64,000 nt of DNA from Arthrobacter sp. StoSoilB5 (GCF_019977235.1 NZ_AP024646.1:2728001-2792000); one strand, 5' to 3'; positions 54,209 to 63,337 are shown, counted from the first letter of the stretch. Numbers and translations are program-made. Notes: a model not told the origin generated them from the letters alone.

Positions 54209-55246
54209 ATGGCTGCCAGCCGCAATCCGCTCGATGACCTGCGCGAAACCATCGGTCATCTAGCCAACCAGCTCAAGCTGTCCGGTTCGGAGCGCGTCGA
54301 CGACCTGGTCGGCGACCTCATGGGTGCGAAGCCCGGGCCGGGCCGGCCACTGTCAGAGGTGCAGGCCGAACTCGATGCGCTGGTTGGACTGGAGACCGTG
54401 AAGGAACAGGTGCGGGCGCTCGTCGCATTGCTCCAGGTCCAAGCCCGCCGTAAGATGCACGGCCTGCCGGAAGTGGCCACATCGCAGCATCTGGTGTTCC
54501 TCGGAAACCCGGGCACGGGCAAGACCACCGTGGCGCGGCTCCTGGCCGAGATGTACCGAGCAGTTGGTCTGCTGCAGAAAGGGCACCTGGTCGAGGTCGA
54601 CCGTTCGGGCCTGGTGGGGCAGTACGTCGGCGCAACCGCCATCAAGACGGACCGGGTGATCCGGCGTGCGCTGGACGGCGTCCTGTTCATCGACGAAGCG
54701 TACGCGTTGACCCCGGAGGACGGCCGGATGGACTTCGGCCCGGAAGCCATCGAGGTCCTGCTCAAGCGGATGGAGGACCATCGCCACCGCTTGGTGGTGA
54801 TCGTGGCCGGGTACCCGCGGCTGATGGAGTCCTTCTTGCTCTCCAACCCCGGACTGCGGTCCAGGTTCGCCCGAGAGATCACGTTCCCCGACTACTCCGT
54901 CGACGCACTCCAGACGATTTTCCACCAGATGCTGGTCCAGCACGAGTACACGCTGGAGCCGGGTGCGGACCAGATGCTGCGCCGCATCCTCACCGGGCTC
55001 CACGCGGGCGAGGACTCCGGCAACGCACGGTTCGCCCGCACGCTGTTCGAGCAGGCGCTCAACCGCCAGGCGCTGCGGCTGTCGCGCGACAAGGAACAAA
55101 GTCTCGACGCGCTCGATCGTGAGGCCGTCATGACGCTCACGGAGGACGACATCGTCGAGGCCGCGCTGGCCTTGGGCGAGGAGCCGGAGCCGGAACCGAC
55201 ACCGCCACGACCGGAACAGTCACGCTGGTGGCGCTGGCTGGTCTGA
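54209..55246 (+). CDS. CbxX/CfqX-type AAA family ATPase
   Basis: An AAA ATPase of about 345 residues. The N-terminal helical region is followed by Walker A LGNPGTGKTTVARLL near residue 98, Walker B GVLFIDEAYAL near 155 and the arginine-rich sensor area RSRFAREITFPDYS near 220. It belongs to the CbxX / SpoVK-like group, known as rubisco activase in some bacteria and of varied roles elsewhere. The ATG at 54209 lacks a strong ribosome site, and an upstream open frame has no support. Acidic, proline-rich tail. Partner unknown. Confidence 0.87.
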   Translation: MAASRNPLDDLRETIGHLANQLKLSGSERVDDLVGDLMGAKPGPGRPLSEVQAELDALVGLETVKEQVRALVALLQVQARRKMHGLPEVATSQHLVFLGNPGTGKTTVARLLAEMYRAVGLLQKGHLVEVDRSGLVGQYVGATAIKTDRVIRRALDGVLFIDEAYALTPEDGRMDFGPEAIEVLLKRMEDHRHRLVVIVAGYPRLMESFLLSNPGLRSRFAREITFPDYSVDALQTIFHQMLVQHEYTLEPGADQMLRRILTGLHAGEDSGNARFARTLFEQALNRQALRLSRDKEQSLDALDREAVMTLTEDDIVEAALALGEEPEPEPTPPRPEQSRWWRWLV

Positions 55247-55585
55247 GCGGATCCTGTGGCAACTGTCAGGCCAATGCCTGTCATTGGGGGAAGTCAGGTG
55301 TATCTGGCCGCCCAACGCAACCCAGAGATACCCATAGCGTTCTCGAGCCCTTTGGCATCCAGGCCACCGACACAACCCGTGCTGCCAGAAGCGACGTACG
55401 ACCGCACGCAGGTGGCACCGGGGACCGGAAATGAATGTTGCCTTCCCAAGGCGGGGCCCGCCGTCGTTCCTTTGCGATCCCTGCCGCCTGCCCGGCCACG
55501 GATTCATGGAAGGCAGTGAGGGGGACCTGCAGAATACTGTTGGGCCGGCGCGCCCCGCTGGGCGGTCTGCTGATCTGGCCGGTTC
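55247..55585. other. Intergenic stretch without a recognised gene
   Basis: 339 bases between the AAA ATPase stop and the convergent monooxygenase stop. Short frames here have odd composition and no ribosome sites. I see no convincing terminator, RNA or repeat. Confidence 0.6.
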
Positions 55586-56773
55586 TTAGACGAGGTGTGA
55601 GGCTGACTTCAGGGGGAAACGTAGGTTGCGCTGGTCGATGCCGGCCTGGGTTTCGGGAACCATGAAGTCGCGCGCCTCACTGACGCCCTCCTGGGCTTTT
55701 TGGACTGCTGGCCGCAGACGCGTTTCGTAGCGCTCGAAGGCCGCGGATGGTTCATGTCCTGATTCCGTGAGAGCCTCGGCCAGGATGGCGGCGCCCATCA
55801 TTGCCAATGACGTTCCTCGTCCAGAGAACAGTGAGGCTGCGTGGGCCGCATCCCCGACCAGAACGAAGCGGCCATGCGACCAACGCGGCATGTGGACTTG
55901 GCTGACGGAGTCGAAGTAAATGTCTTCGGCATCACTTACTGCATCCAGGAGGAACGGTACGTGCCAGCCTTGCTCATTGTCGAACGCCTCGATCAGAAGG
56001 CCTTTCTGTGCCGCTGTATTACGGTAGTCGTAGTCTCTCTCGGGCGCCCGGAAGGCAAAGACACCAAACGCACGATCCCCGTAGTCGTTGATCCCCACCA
56101 TGCCGCCGGGACAGTTATAGGTCCGGCTTTCATTGACTATATTTTTGGTGCCAGTCGGAAGATCGACGATGGCGTAGTAGACACCAAGGTGTTTCCTGAA
56201 GATGGATTCAGGCCCGAAAACCAGCTTGCGGATGGATGAATGGATTCCGTCCGCCCCGACGACAATCTGGTATCTATCATTCCTTCCACTGGCGAAGGCC
56301 ACAGCCACCCCTGCGCCGTCCTCCGTCACGCTGACAGGCCAATCGCCATAAACGAAGTCTGTCGCCGTTCCGATTCTCGAGTGGAGGACGTTGATGAGGG
56401 CTTCGCGTGAAATTTCGATGTCGTCCACGGAATCGTTCGCCATTTCCACGGGCAACTCGGCTACTGCTTGTCCTTTGAAGTCGACGAAGGTGGTGAACAC
56501 GGGCCGTTCGTCACTGGCGACCTTGTGTTGGCGTATGGTGTCCAGAATGCCCATCTTGTCGGCCACAGTCAGGGCTTCACCTCGGACGTCAATGGGGGAG
56601 CCAACGAGCCGCAGGTGTGGCGCCCGTTCCACAACGGTGACTTTGTAACCGATATCTGTCAGCTGGGCCGCAGTTGAAAGTCCAGCCATGCTCGCGCCCA
56701 CGACGAGGGCTGTGGTTGGGGAGTTGGCGGCCCCTGTGTGGAGGTCATGGACGGAGGGTGTTGAGTGTGGCAT
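55586..56773 (-). CDS. FAD-dependent aromatic-type monooxygenase
   Basis: A 395-residue flavoprotein hydroxylase of the PHBH/TetX-like class. FAD motifs: ALVVGASMAGLSTAAQL near residue 22, the DG motif VVGADGIHSSIRK near 170 and GRFVLVGDAAHAASLFSG near 300. Such enzymes hydroxylate small aromatics or modify compounds such as tetracycline; substrate unknown. It lies downstream of an undefined fragment and the alpha/beta hydrolase on the same strand. Hydroxylase plus hydrolase suggests breakdown of an aromatic ester, but this is inference. Confidence 0.88.
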   Translation of the reverse strand: MPHSTPSVHDLHTGAANSPTTALVVGASMAGLSTAAQLTDIGYKVTVVERAPHLRLVGSPIDVRGEALTVADKMGILDTIRQHKVASDERPVFTTFVDFKGQAVAELPVEMANDSVDDIEISREALINVLHSRIGTATDFVYGDWPVSVTEDGAGVAVAFASGRNDRYQIVVGADGIHSSIRKLVFGPESIFRKHLGVYYAIVDLPTGTKNIVNESRTYNCPGGMVGINDYGDRAFGVFAFRAPERDYDYRNTAAQKGLLIEAFDNEQGWHVPFLLDAVSDAEDIYFDSVSQVHMPRWSHGRFVLVGDAAHAASLFSGRGTSLAMMGAAILAEALTESGHEPSAAFERYETRLRPAVQKAQEGVSEARDFMVPETQAGIDQRNLRFPLKSASHLV

Positions 56774-56827
56774 TGGTGTCTTTCAGTGTTTGGAGTGGAA
56801 GAGTCTTCGTTTGGTGGCTCCGGCTGG

Positions 56828-57010
56828 CTAGGGCGCCAGGAGTCGGAAGCCAGATAGTTGAGCCAGTTTCATAAGTTCTCGTTCATAGGTGACCCTGTCG
56901 GGAAAGCCGTCGTACATGTGCTTGGGGTCCGAAACGGTGCCCAGAGAAGTGACCCGCATAAGCAGGCTTTGTACGACGATTTCGTAGAGAATGTCGATTT
57001 TCGCTGTGGC
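56828..57010 (-). other. Possible remnant or small gene of unknown family
   Basis: Between the monooxygenase and the hydrolase one minus-strand frame ends with protein-like sequence: KIDILYEIVVQSLLMRVTSL, then KHMYDGFPDRVTYERELMKL. This part looks coding, but the frame above it turns basic and disordered and no good start exists. It may be the C-terminal end of a deleted gene. No other gene is visible in 56774-57143. Confidence 0.4.
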
Positions 57011-57143
57011 TGCCAGGGCAGGGCAGCTCCCCAACAGAGAATGACGCAGAAGCGTCTTGCAATTCTGATGGAACTGAAAGCCCCGGCGTCGCATGCCAGC
57101 AGTTCGCATGCTTCGCGGCTGGGAGGCTCTGGGACGCGCAGTG

Positions 57144-58124
57144 CTAGTCATCGGAACCCGACGGGTTTCTGCCGGCTGCCTTGGCCCAGCAGCTACGCAG
57201 AAAGGCCACCGCTCGGCCCACCACGTCCTCTTCCTCAAAAATCTTGTCCCCGTGGTCGGCCCCGGGCACGGTTACCAGAGTCGAAGAACGGCCCAGCTGC
57301 AACAGTCCTTGGTGGAAACGAAGACTTTGTCTGTAACCCACGCGGCGGTCTCTGTCGCCGTGCATGAAGAGGAAAGGTGGAGTGTCCGGATGCTCCGCGG
57401 CCAACCTCATCGGGTTGGCATCCAAGGCTCTCTCGCGGTCGAGGGCAGGATCAAATCCAAGAAACTGGCGGACGATGCGGGCCAACGCTTCCTTCTCCGC
57501 TACGTCGTCTTCGAGCGCATCGTCGCCAAGAGCAGCGAAGTCGGAAATCCCATAATGGTTGACAACGCATGTCACCCGTGCGGAGGTAGTGGTTTCCTGA
57601 CCCACGGGGCGACCGAGAGGGAAGTCTCCGGTGACTGCGGCCATGGAAGCCAAGTACGCACCTGCTGAGCTACCCCACAGAGCCAATGCATCAGGGGCGA
57701 GATTGAACTGCGCCGCGTTGGCACGCGTCCATCGAACTGCGGCACGGACATCTTCAACGGGCTCCGGGTATTGGGCTTCGCCAGAGAACCTATATGAGAT
57801 GGATACAACCGCAATCCCCGCTAAAGGTAGCGAACGCCATGGTCCCATGGCCTTGATCCCCCCCAGGAAACTGCCGCCATGTACATAGATAACTGCAGGA
57901 AATGGACCTTGTCCCCTGTCCGGCAAATGAACATCAAGCAGCAGTGGCCGCCAGCCCAATGGTGATGCGTACGGAATGTTTAGGAAGCTGGCGGTACCGG
58001 GAAGCAACCTCTGCGGCTGCGCCACGAGCAGTTCCGCAGGGGCCAATTTCTCATAATCGAAGGCCGGCATGAGTGATGATATGTGCGCTTGGCCGTCAGT
58101 TACGAGTGAGTCGTTCGTTGGCAT
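57144..58124 (-). CDS. Alpha/beta hydrolase (esterase/lipase, HSL-like)
   Basis: A 326-residue carboxylesterase-type hydrolase. The oxyanion hole motif VIYVHGGSFLGG near residue 78, the nucleophile serine in LWGSSAGAYLAS near 145 and the catalytic histidine in VPGADHGDKIF near 293 are all present. GGAGGCAGCA precedes the ATG. It has no signal peptide. It probably cleaves an ester or lactone. The cupin gene and operator-like sites lie upstream; the monooxygenase is downstream. Confidence 0.88.
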   Translation of the reverse strand: MPTNDSLVTDGQAHISSLMPAFDYEKLAPAELLVAQPQRLLPGTASFLNIPYASPLGWRPLLLDVHLPDRGQGPFPAVIYVHGGSFLGGIKAMGPWRSLPLAGIAVVSISYRFSGEAQYPEPVEDVRAAVRWTRANAAQFNLAPDALALWGSSAGAYLASMAAVTGDFPLGRPVGQETTTSARVTCVVNHYGISDFAALGDDALEDDVAEKEALARIVRQFLGFDPALDRERALDANPMRLAAEHPDTPPFLFMHGDRDRRVGYRQSLRFHQGLLQLGRSSTLVTVPGADHGDKIFEEEDVVGRAVAFLRSCWAKAAGRNPSGSDD

Positions 58125-58247
58125 TGCTGCCTCCGTTCTGCTGGTTTGGGGAGCACGGAAAGCGAATTCTGTTTCGAAATCATGGGCACGAAGATGCCGT
58201 GAACTAGCGTGGCCGTGGACGGGTCCGGGCTTTCGGCCCTTGGAAAG

Positions 58248-58649
58248 TCAGTATCTGTTGCGCAGGTCCCTGACTTTGCCGAGGTCATTCGAAACGGTGG
58301 GGAGATCGGTGCTGCTAGGGGAAGGTTCGCTGATGAGCTCCACAATGTAGTGAGTCGTTGGATGGTCGTCCAGGCTACGCACCCGGTGCGGAACCAATGG
58401 GCCAGATGCTCCAACGGTCTTGAATGCCACGTAGCCCGGCTCGGCGATCTGTTCAAGTGACCAGTCAGGGTCCCCGAGTTCCTGCCCTTGAACATGGCCG
58501 GCCTCTGGCCACAGAATAACGTGGTCGTGAAAATGTTGGTGGTAGTCGAACATTCCATGGGCGGGAATTGTCATCGACCACACACGCACGCGTTCATTCT
58601 CGAATATCAGCTTGTCGCCGGGAGTGGGTGGAAAAGTTCCCTGGGTCAT
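58248..58649 (-). CDS. Cupin domain protein
   Basis: A 133-residue single-cupin protein. Metal-binding features include AHGMFDYHQHFHDHVILW near residue 30 and the beta-strand core GYVAFKTVGA. Small cupins may be isomerases, dioxygenases or sugar and polyketide-type modifying enzymes; no subfamily is clear. It starts about 83 bases from the first TTGGATCC site and may belong to the local GntR regulon. The alpha/beta hydrolase is downstream on the same strand. Confidence 0.78.
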   Translation of the reverse strand: MTQGTFPPTPGDKLIFENERVRVWSMTIPAHGMFDYHQHFHDHVILWPEAGHVQGQELGDPDWSLEQIAEPGYVAFKTVGASGPLVPHRVRSLDDHPTTHYIVELISEPSPSSTDLPTVSNDLGKVRDLRNRY

Positions 58650-58731
58650 GACTCTCCAATAGGTCGATCAATCACTAGCGATGGCAGACACAAGGCCTCG
58701 CGCCGAGCATGGATTGGATGTAAACATGTAG

Positions 58732-58745
58732 AATTGGATCCGATC
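58732..58745. promoter_or_regulatory. Operator-like site 1 of the TTGGATCC family
   Basis: AATTGGATCCGATC at 58732-58745 matches the ATTGGATCCNAT pattern seen again near 61409, 63327 and 63981. It lies between the divergent cupin and DapA-like genes, 83 and about 140 bases from their starts, where a GntR protein could control both. Confidence 0.5.
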
Positions 58746-58883
58746 TGATGTGATGAATATCGCATGAGAAGCCTCTCCACGTCAAGTTGTTTCGGAAGTT
58801 CGTTCTCTGCCGCAGGCGTGGACGGGCGGCTGGCTCGCGGAGGTCTACCAGGTGCCTCCTTCCCCCACTAGATAGGTTCGAAG

Positions 58884-59798
58884 ATGAATGCCAAGGGCAA
58901 CCCTTCCACTCCACGCGTTTCTGGCAAGCAGGAAACACTTGAGCTTTGGGGCATGGTGGCGACGCCATTCGGGCCTGGTGGGGGAGTAATCGACTTGGAG
59001 TCGCTGTCGCGGCTGTCACGGGTCTTGGTTGAACGTGGATGCACCAGCCTCGTGGGGTTGGGCGTGATTGCGGAGCCTGCGAGTCTGACCATGCGGGAAA
59101 AGGTCATGGCCATGGAAGCCATTGCCGGCAGCGCGGGGGGCTTACCAGTCGTAGCAAGTGTTATGAACCCCGGGTGGGCTGAGGCTCTGCTTGAGGCGCG
59201 TCAACTGACCTCGGCTCTGCCTGGGAAGCTGTCGGCCATCATGGTGCCCGTCTCCAGTAGCGACCCCCGAGAGTTTAGGGACTCTCTCCGTGCTGTTCAC
59301 AAATCCACGGGCTTACCGGTGATAGTCCAGGACCTGCCCAGGGCCACAGGAATCCGAATCAGTGTCGAAGACCTCGCGGACACTCTCTCGGGTTTGGATT
59401 TCATCCAAGCGGTCAAGTGTGAATCGGAACCCACCTTCACGCGGATCAACTTTCTGGAATCGAGGATATCCTCGCGACTCATCGGCGGGTTCGGCGGCAT
59501 CGGCTTGATTGATGATCTGCGCTCCGGAGCTGTTGGAATGGCCGCTGGCATTTCGAAGCCGGAAGTGCTGGCTTCAGCGTTGCAGAAGTGGCGGATGGGT
59601 GATGAACTTGGTGCAGCCAAAACGGTGGGCGAGATTGCAGGCCTTATTAACTTTGAGACCCAGCAGGGTGCCAGCATTGCAATTCGTAAAGAGCATTGGC
59701 GTCGACAAGGTGTCATTGAGCATGCTGCAGTAAGGCCGCCGACCACTGCCTGGTCGGCGGCCTTTGATGCGCATAGCCGGTTTTACGGATTTGTGTAG
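58884..59798 (+). CDS. Dihydrodipicolinate synthase family protein, divergent
   Basis: A 304-residue DapA/NAL-superfamily TIM-barrel protein. The Schiff-base lysine is likely in DFIQAVKCES near residue 177. The usual N-terminal G-x-x-G-E motif is altered (VGLGVIAEPASL near 55), and the catalytic-triad tyrosine motif is replaced (IVQDLPRATG near 150). It is therefore unlikely to be a lysine-biosynthetic DapA; an aldolase or dehydratase for another acid is more likely. The start is ATG 58884. Divergent from the cupin gene and convergent with DUF1275. Confidence 0.78.
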   Translation: MNAKGNPSTPRVSGKQETLELWGMVATPFGPGGGVIDLESLSRLSRVLVERGCTSLVGLGVIAEPASLTMREKVMAMEAIAGSAGGLPVVASVMNPGWAEALLEARQLTSALPGKLSAIMVPVSSSDPREFRDSLRAVHKSTGLPVIVQDLPRATGIRISVEDLADTLSGLDFIQAVKCESEPTFTRINFLESRISSRLIGGFGGIGLIDDLRSGAVGMAAGISKPEVLASALQKWRMGDELGAAKTVGEIAGLINFETQQGASIAIRKEHWRRQGVIEHAAVRPPTTAWSAAFDAHSRFYGFV

Positions 59799-59807
59799 GC
59801 GACGGTC

Positions 59808-60521
59808 CTACGCGTGTATTTTCTGTGAATCCCTTGTCGGCGCGCTGGCGACCCGTCCATAGAAATGGCCAGCGAGTGCAGCAGCGAGCGTGATGGCTCC
59901 AGATAGCCCAACCCCCGTCGCCAGGTGCAGCCTCAGCAGCAGTGCGCCGACGGTGGCGCCTGCGCTAATCAGGAGAATCGCCAATAGCCGCCGGACCCAG
60001 GGCTGGGCCACGCGGCCACCGAGCCATGAGTCTGCGGAGAGCCCTGTGATGGTCGAAGTAACGACCACAGTTGTAACGTCCTTGACTGCCAAGTGACGTG
60101 CTGTGGCAGCTTGTGCGCCCATCGTCGTCGCGAGCACGCCTGCAACGATCACGTGGTTCGCGCCACGTGTGGCGTTGGGTTCAATCGCCAGGTAAACGGT
60201 CATTGCGCAAAGTATCAGGCCGATTGTCAACAAGATGGTCGTGGTAATTGAATTCCATGATGCTTCTATTCCCCTTAGGGCCCGCCCTGCAACGGCGGCG
60301 CCTGCCATGAAGCCTGCGAGGGCCACTGCCGGCCCGACTACCGGCAGCCCGTCCGCGCCAGCCAGTGCCATTCCGAGTATCACCACGTTTCCGGTCATGT
60401 TGCCCGTAAACACTTTATCGAGGCCCAAATAGCCCACGGCATCAGCAATACCTGTCGAGAAGGTCAGTGCGAGCATCAACCCCAAATGAATGGTTTGGAC
60501 CGTGGGACGCCTACGGCTCAC
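59808..60521 (-). CDS. DUF1275 (YoaK-like) membrane protein
   Basis: A 237-residue integral membrane protein with about six hydrophobic segments, of the DUF1275/YoaK family. Typical stretches are GIADAVGYLGLDKVFTGNMT near residue 22 and GLSADSWLGG near 160. Its role is unknown in general, though transport or membrane stress has been suggested for relatives. The operator-like pair 60589-60622 lies about 70-100 bases upstream of its start. The regulator gene immediately precedes it on the same strand. Confidence 0.85.
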   Translation of the reverse strand: MSRRRPTVQTIHLGLMLALTFSTGIADAVGYLGLDKVFTGNMTGNVVILGMALAGADGLPVVGPAVALAGFMAGAAVAGRALRGIEASWNSITTTILLTIGLILCAMTVYLAIEPNATRGANHVIVAGVLATTMGAQAATARHLAVKDVTTVVVTSTITGLSADSWLGGRVAQPWVRRLLAILLISAGATVGALLLRLHLATGVGLSGAITLAAALAGHFYGRVASAPTRDSQKIHA

Positions 60522-60588
60522 AGTTGTCCTCCCTTTCCAAGCAGGTGGGCAGGAACTGAGTGAGGATGCCTGAAAATAGTCATGACAG

Positions 60589-60622
60589 GATAGTATCCAA
60601 GAAAACCAATATTGAATCCAAT
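60589..60622. promoter_or_regulatory. Operator-like sites 2, imperfect pair
   Basis: ATTGAATCCAAT at 60611-60622 differs by one base from the perfect palindrome ATTGGATCCAAT. GATAGTATCCAA starts at 60589. They lie upstream of the DUF1275 gene and near the end of the GntR gene. Confidence 0.4.
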
Positions 60623-60644
60623 GTGTCGGAGAAAGTTCTTCGGA

Positions 60645-61370
60645 TCACCGCTGAGGGGTGGAACGTTGCACGTGAATTTCGACGAGCTCGCGGGCATGTG
60701 CACTGTGCTCTATTGTCAGCTCCCGGGCAGACTGAGCATCGCGGTTCTCAATCGCTTGGGCGATTTTCATATGCTCCGCAGCATTGTCGGCCAACAGCCG
60801 CGAATCCCCGCCAAGAGCCGACCAGGTGAGGTTTCTGGGCATTCGGTGGTGGAGTGCGCTGATACTTGTGCTGAGCTGTGCATTTCCGGCGGCTTGGATA
60901 ACGGTGCTGTGAAAGAGTTCATTTGCTTTGTACCAGAGGTCCTTGGCCGCTGCCTTGGCTCCGGCTCGCGCCTGGGCAGCAGCTTCATCGAACCACTTAC
61001 CTGCCTGGTGCAGGCGGTCGATATCCGCCTGTGTGCAGGCTCGCGCGGCCCGGTATGCTGCGTGGCCCTCAAGAACACCGCGAACTTCATAGGCCTCGGC
61101 AATGTCACGCATGGAGGGCATCTGAACCCGGGCGCCCCTGTTGGCGACAATTTCGACGACCCCGAGCGCCTGCAGTCGGTGCAGCGCTTCCCTGATGGGC
61201 ATCCGGCTGACTCCGTATTCTTCGGCCAGCCGCTCCTGGCGGATCCAGGAGCCGACGCCGAATTCTCCGTCGCTGATTCGTTCCTGCAGGGCGTCGACCA
61301 ATGACTCCACAGTTTTTGCGCGGACGTCCACCTGCTGATGTCTGGCTCCGAGCTCAATGGGATCCGTCAT
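60645..61370 (-). CDS. FadR-type GntR regulator
   Basis: A GntR-family regulator of about 241 residues with an FCD effector domain. The winged helix spans about residues 15-80 (RLAEEYGVSRMPIREALHRL). FCD metal-type histidines appear in ANELFHSTVIQAAGN, AEHMKIAQAIENRD and EHSAHAREL. The start at ATG 61370 follows GGAGGG. A TTGGATCC site 36 bases upstream suggests autoregulation. The related sites near other genes in 58.7-64 kb suggest that it governs the gamma-glutamyltransferase-like, cupin, DapA-like and perhaps DUF1275 genes. Confidence 0.88.
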   Translation of the reverse strand: MTDPIELGARHQQVDVRAKTVESLVDALQERISDGEFGVGSWIRQERLAEEYGVSRMPIREALHRLQALGVVEIVANRGARVQMPSMRDIAEAYEVRGVLEGHAAYRAARACTQADIDRLHQAGKWFDEAAAQARAGAKAAAKDLWYKANELFHSTVIQAAGNAQLSTSISALHHRMPRNLTWSALGGDSRLLADNAAEHMKIAQAIENRDAQSARELTIEHSAHARELVEIHVQRSTPQR

Positions 61371-61405
61371 GAAAGCCCTCCGGTGTCGATGCTTGTGGTC
61401 CAATC

Positions 61406-61419
61406 AATTGGATCCTATC
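61406..61419. promoter_or_regulatory. Operator-like site 3 before the GntR gene
   Basis: AATTGGATCCTATC at 61406-61419, almost identical to site 1, including the following CTGA. Its position 36 bases before the GntR start suits autorepression. Confidence 0.55.
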
Positions 61420-61482
61420 TGAGTTGCGAGCCTTGTGCCCTCCGCAGATATAGGACGCGTCCGTTATGCAGGAGCACAGGGA

Positions 61483-63297
61483 TTATCGGCCGGCGGCATA
61501 CCCTTGATTTCCACGGGGGTTGGCGGCTGCCCCTAATTCGCCAGTGGATGGCTCCCTCGTCACGGTAGACATCCTTCCCAGAGACCAGCCGTCCACCACG
61601 GTGACATCATGGCCACGCTCTCGCAGTTCAGCGATTACGTCGGCTGGAAGGCGGCTCTCGGCTACGACTCCGGTCGCGTTCCACGTGCGGGGCCAGAATG
61701 AACTCGCCAAGGCGCTGGTATGGAAGGTTGGAGCATCGATGGCCTCCTGAGGCGTATAGCCACCCACAAGGGTCCGGAGGAGATAGAGCAGCTGCCACTG
61801 GTCCTGCTGGTCTCCCCCCGGCGAACCGAGGGCAGCCACGGCATGCCCCCTGCGCATAAGAAGCGTCGGGCTCAGCGTTGTCCTTGGCCTTCTGCCCGGC
61901 CGGAGCGCCGACGGGGAAGTCTCGTCCAGCCAGGACATTTGGAGTCGCGTCCCCAGGGGGAACCCGAGCTCGGGTATGACGGGCGAGGACTGTAACCATC
62001 CGCCGGAGGGCGTTGCGCTGATCATATTGCCGTCCTTGTCGACGACATCCAAATGGCAGGTGTCGCCACGGGTTTCTCCGGATATCCGAACTGTAGGTTC
62101 GCCCGCCCCGAGTACAGACGGCTCGTCAGCGGATGCTCTAAGCTCGGGAGGTCGGGGAGAGATCCCGTGCAAGGATCCAGGCCTGAAGGACGTCGACGCG
62201 TAGTCCGAGATTTGGCTGGCTCTTTCTTTGCCGTATGCATCGGAGAAGAGCTCAGCGAGATTCACCTTTGGCGTGCACGAGTCACCGTAATAGGAATCAC
62301 GATCGGCCATTGCCAACTTCATGGCTTCTATGACGGTGTGCGCGCCGAGAGCTGTTGAGGGGTCAAGATGCCTGTCGTCAAAATTCTTTAAGATCGACAG
62401 GACTTGCAACAGTACGGGACCCTGGGACCAGAACCCGGCCTTTACGATTTCTGTGCCATGGAATTCCAAGGCCAGCGGACTTTCGATGGAAGCGGCGAAG
62501 TTTGCGAAATCGCTGAGCTGAATCACTCCTGCATGGTCGGTGCCGGACGAGTGGCGGTGGGGAGCGCGGGCGAATTCCACCAGAGACTTAGCTACGAAGC
62601 CCTCCTTCCATTCCGTCAGTGCTGCCTGGATGCGCGCTTCACGTGTACTCGCGTTGTGGCCTGCTGCGATCAGTTTGCGCAAGACCATGGCATAGGCGCT
62701 GTTCTTGACGTTCTCGCCCGCCGCTGGCAGTCTGCCCTGTGGTGTCCACTGGGCCGCGGAGCTGGGCCAGTGTTCTTCGAAATGACCAGCCATGGTCTCA
62801 ATGACCGTGGCTGCTTGCTTACCTATGGGATGGCCGTTTTCGGCATAGTGGATGGCATACCCGAGCACTTCGGCCAGCTCCCAGGTTCCCTGTTTGGCTA
62901 GCAGGAGCAGCCAGGCCTCCACGGCTCCAGGGACGGCGGCCGCCAGAGCGCCAGCACCGGGCACCGAGGTGAGCCCTTCAGAGGTGAAGTGCTCGATGGT
63001 TGCCTTCGCGGGGGCAGGTCCCTGGCCCATGAGGACCTGAGGTTCACGTCCGTGGGGTGCGTAAATGGCTACCAAGTCGCCGGCAGGACCATTCAAATGC
63101 GGTTCAACGACGTGCAGGACGAAGCCGGCGGCCGCAGCAGCGTCGAACGCGTTTCCGCCCCGTTCCAAAACCGACTGCGCGCTGGCTGTCGCCAGCCAAT
63201 GCGTTGAGGCGCTCATCCCAAAGGATCCCTTCAGTGTGGGGCGCGTCGGAGAAGCCGGCGGTGTTGAGGTCATGGAGGAGAAAGTCGTCTGCGTCAT
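61483..63297 (-). CDS. Gamma-glutamyltransferase family hydrolase
   Basis: An Ntn-hydrolase of about 604 residues of the gamma-glutamyltranspeptidase family. The self-cleavage/nucleophile threonine is near residue 413 in GDTCHLDVVDKDGN, giving subunits of roughly 412 and 192 residues. Substrate-region motifs GGNAFDAAAAAGFVLHVVEP (near 31) and the C-terminal GSPGGDQQDQ are present. The start is ATG 63297, just after the operator. It lacks a clear signal peptide, unlike secreted GGTs, so a cytoplasmic role on gamma-glutamyl or acyl amides is likely. Probably controlled by the GntR protein. Confidence 0.87.
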   Translation of the reverse strand: MTQTTFSSMTSTPPASPTRPTLKGSFGMSASTHWLATASAQSVLERGGNAFDAAAAAGFVLHVVEPHLNGPAGDLVAIYAPHGREPQVLMGQGPAPAKATIEHFTSEGLTSVPGAGALAAAVPGAVEAWLLLLAKQGTWELAEVLGYAIHYAENGHPIGKQAATVIETMAGHFEEHWPSSAAQWTPQGRLPAAGENVKNSAYAMVLRKLIAAGHNASTREARIQAALTEWKEGFVAKSLVEFARAPHRHSSGTDHAGVIQLSDFANFAASIESPLALEFHGTEIVKAGFWSQGPVLLQVLSILKNFDDRHLDPSTALGAHTVIEAMKLAMADRDSYYGDSCTPKVNLAELFSDAYGKERASQISDYASTSFRPGSLHGISPRPPELRASADEPSVLGAGEPTVRISGETRGDTCHLDVVDKDGNMISATPSGGWLQSSPVIPELGFPLGTRLQMSWLDETSPSALRPGRRPRTTLSPTLLMRRGHAVAALGSPGGDQQDQWQLLYLLRTLVGGYTPQEAIDAPTFHTSALASSFWPRTWNATGVVAESRLPADVIAELRERGHDVTVVDGWSLGRMSTVTREPSTGELGAAANPRGNQGYAAGR

Positions 63298-63325
63298 ACC
63301 CTCATTGTATTCAAAGCAAGACGTT

Positions 63326-63337
63326 TTGGATCCAATT
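63326..63337. promoter_or_regulatory. Operator-like site 4 before the gamma-glutamyltransferase gene
   Basis: TTGGATCCAATT at 63326-63337, beginning at the Lrp stop and ending about 30 bases before the transferase start. This is the position expected for a repressor site. Confidence 0.6.

Noticed and set aside
53828..54259. A 143-codon minus-strand frame as a functional regulator
   Set aside because: It contains only part of a LysR effector domain, with the rest in other frames, and has no DNA-binding domain.
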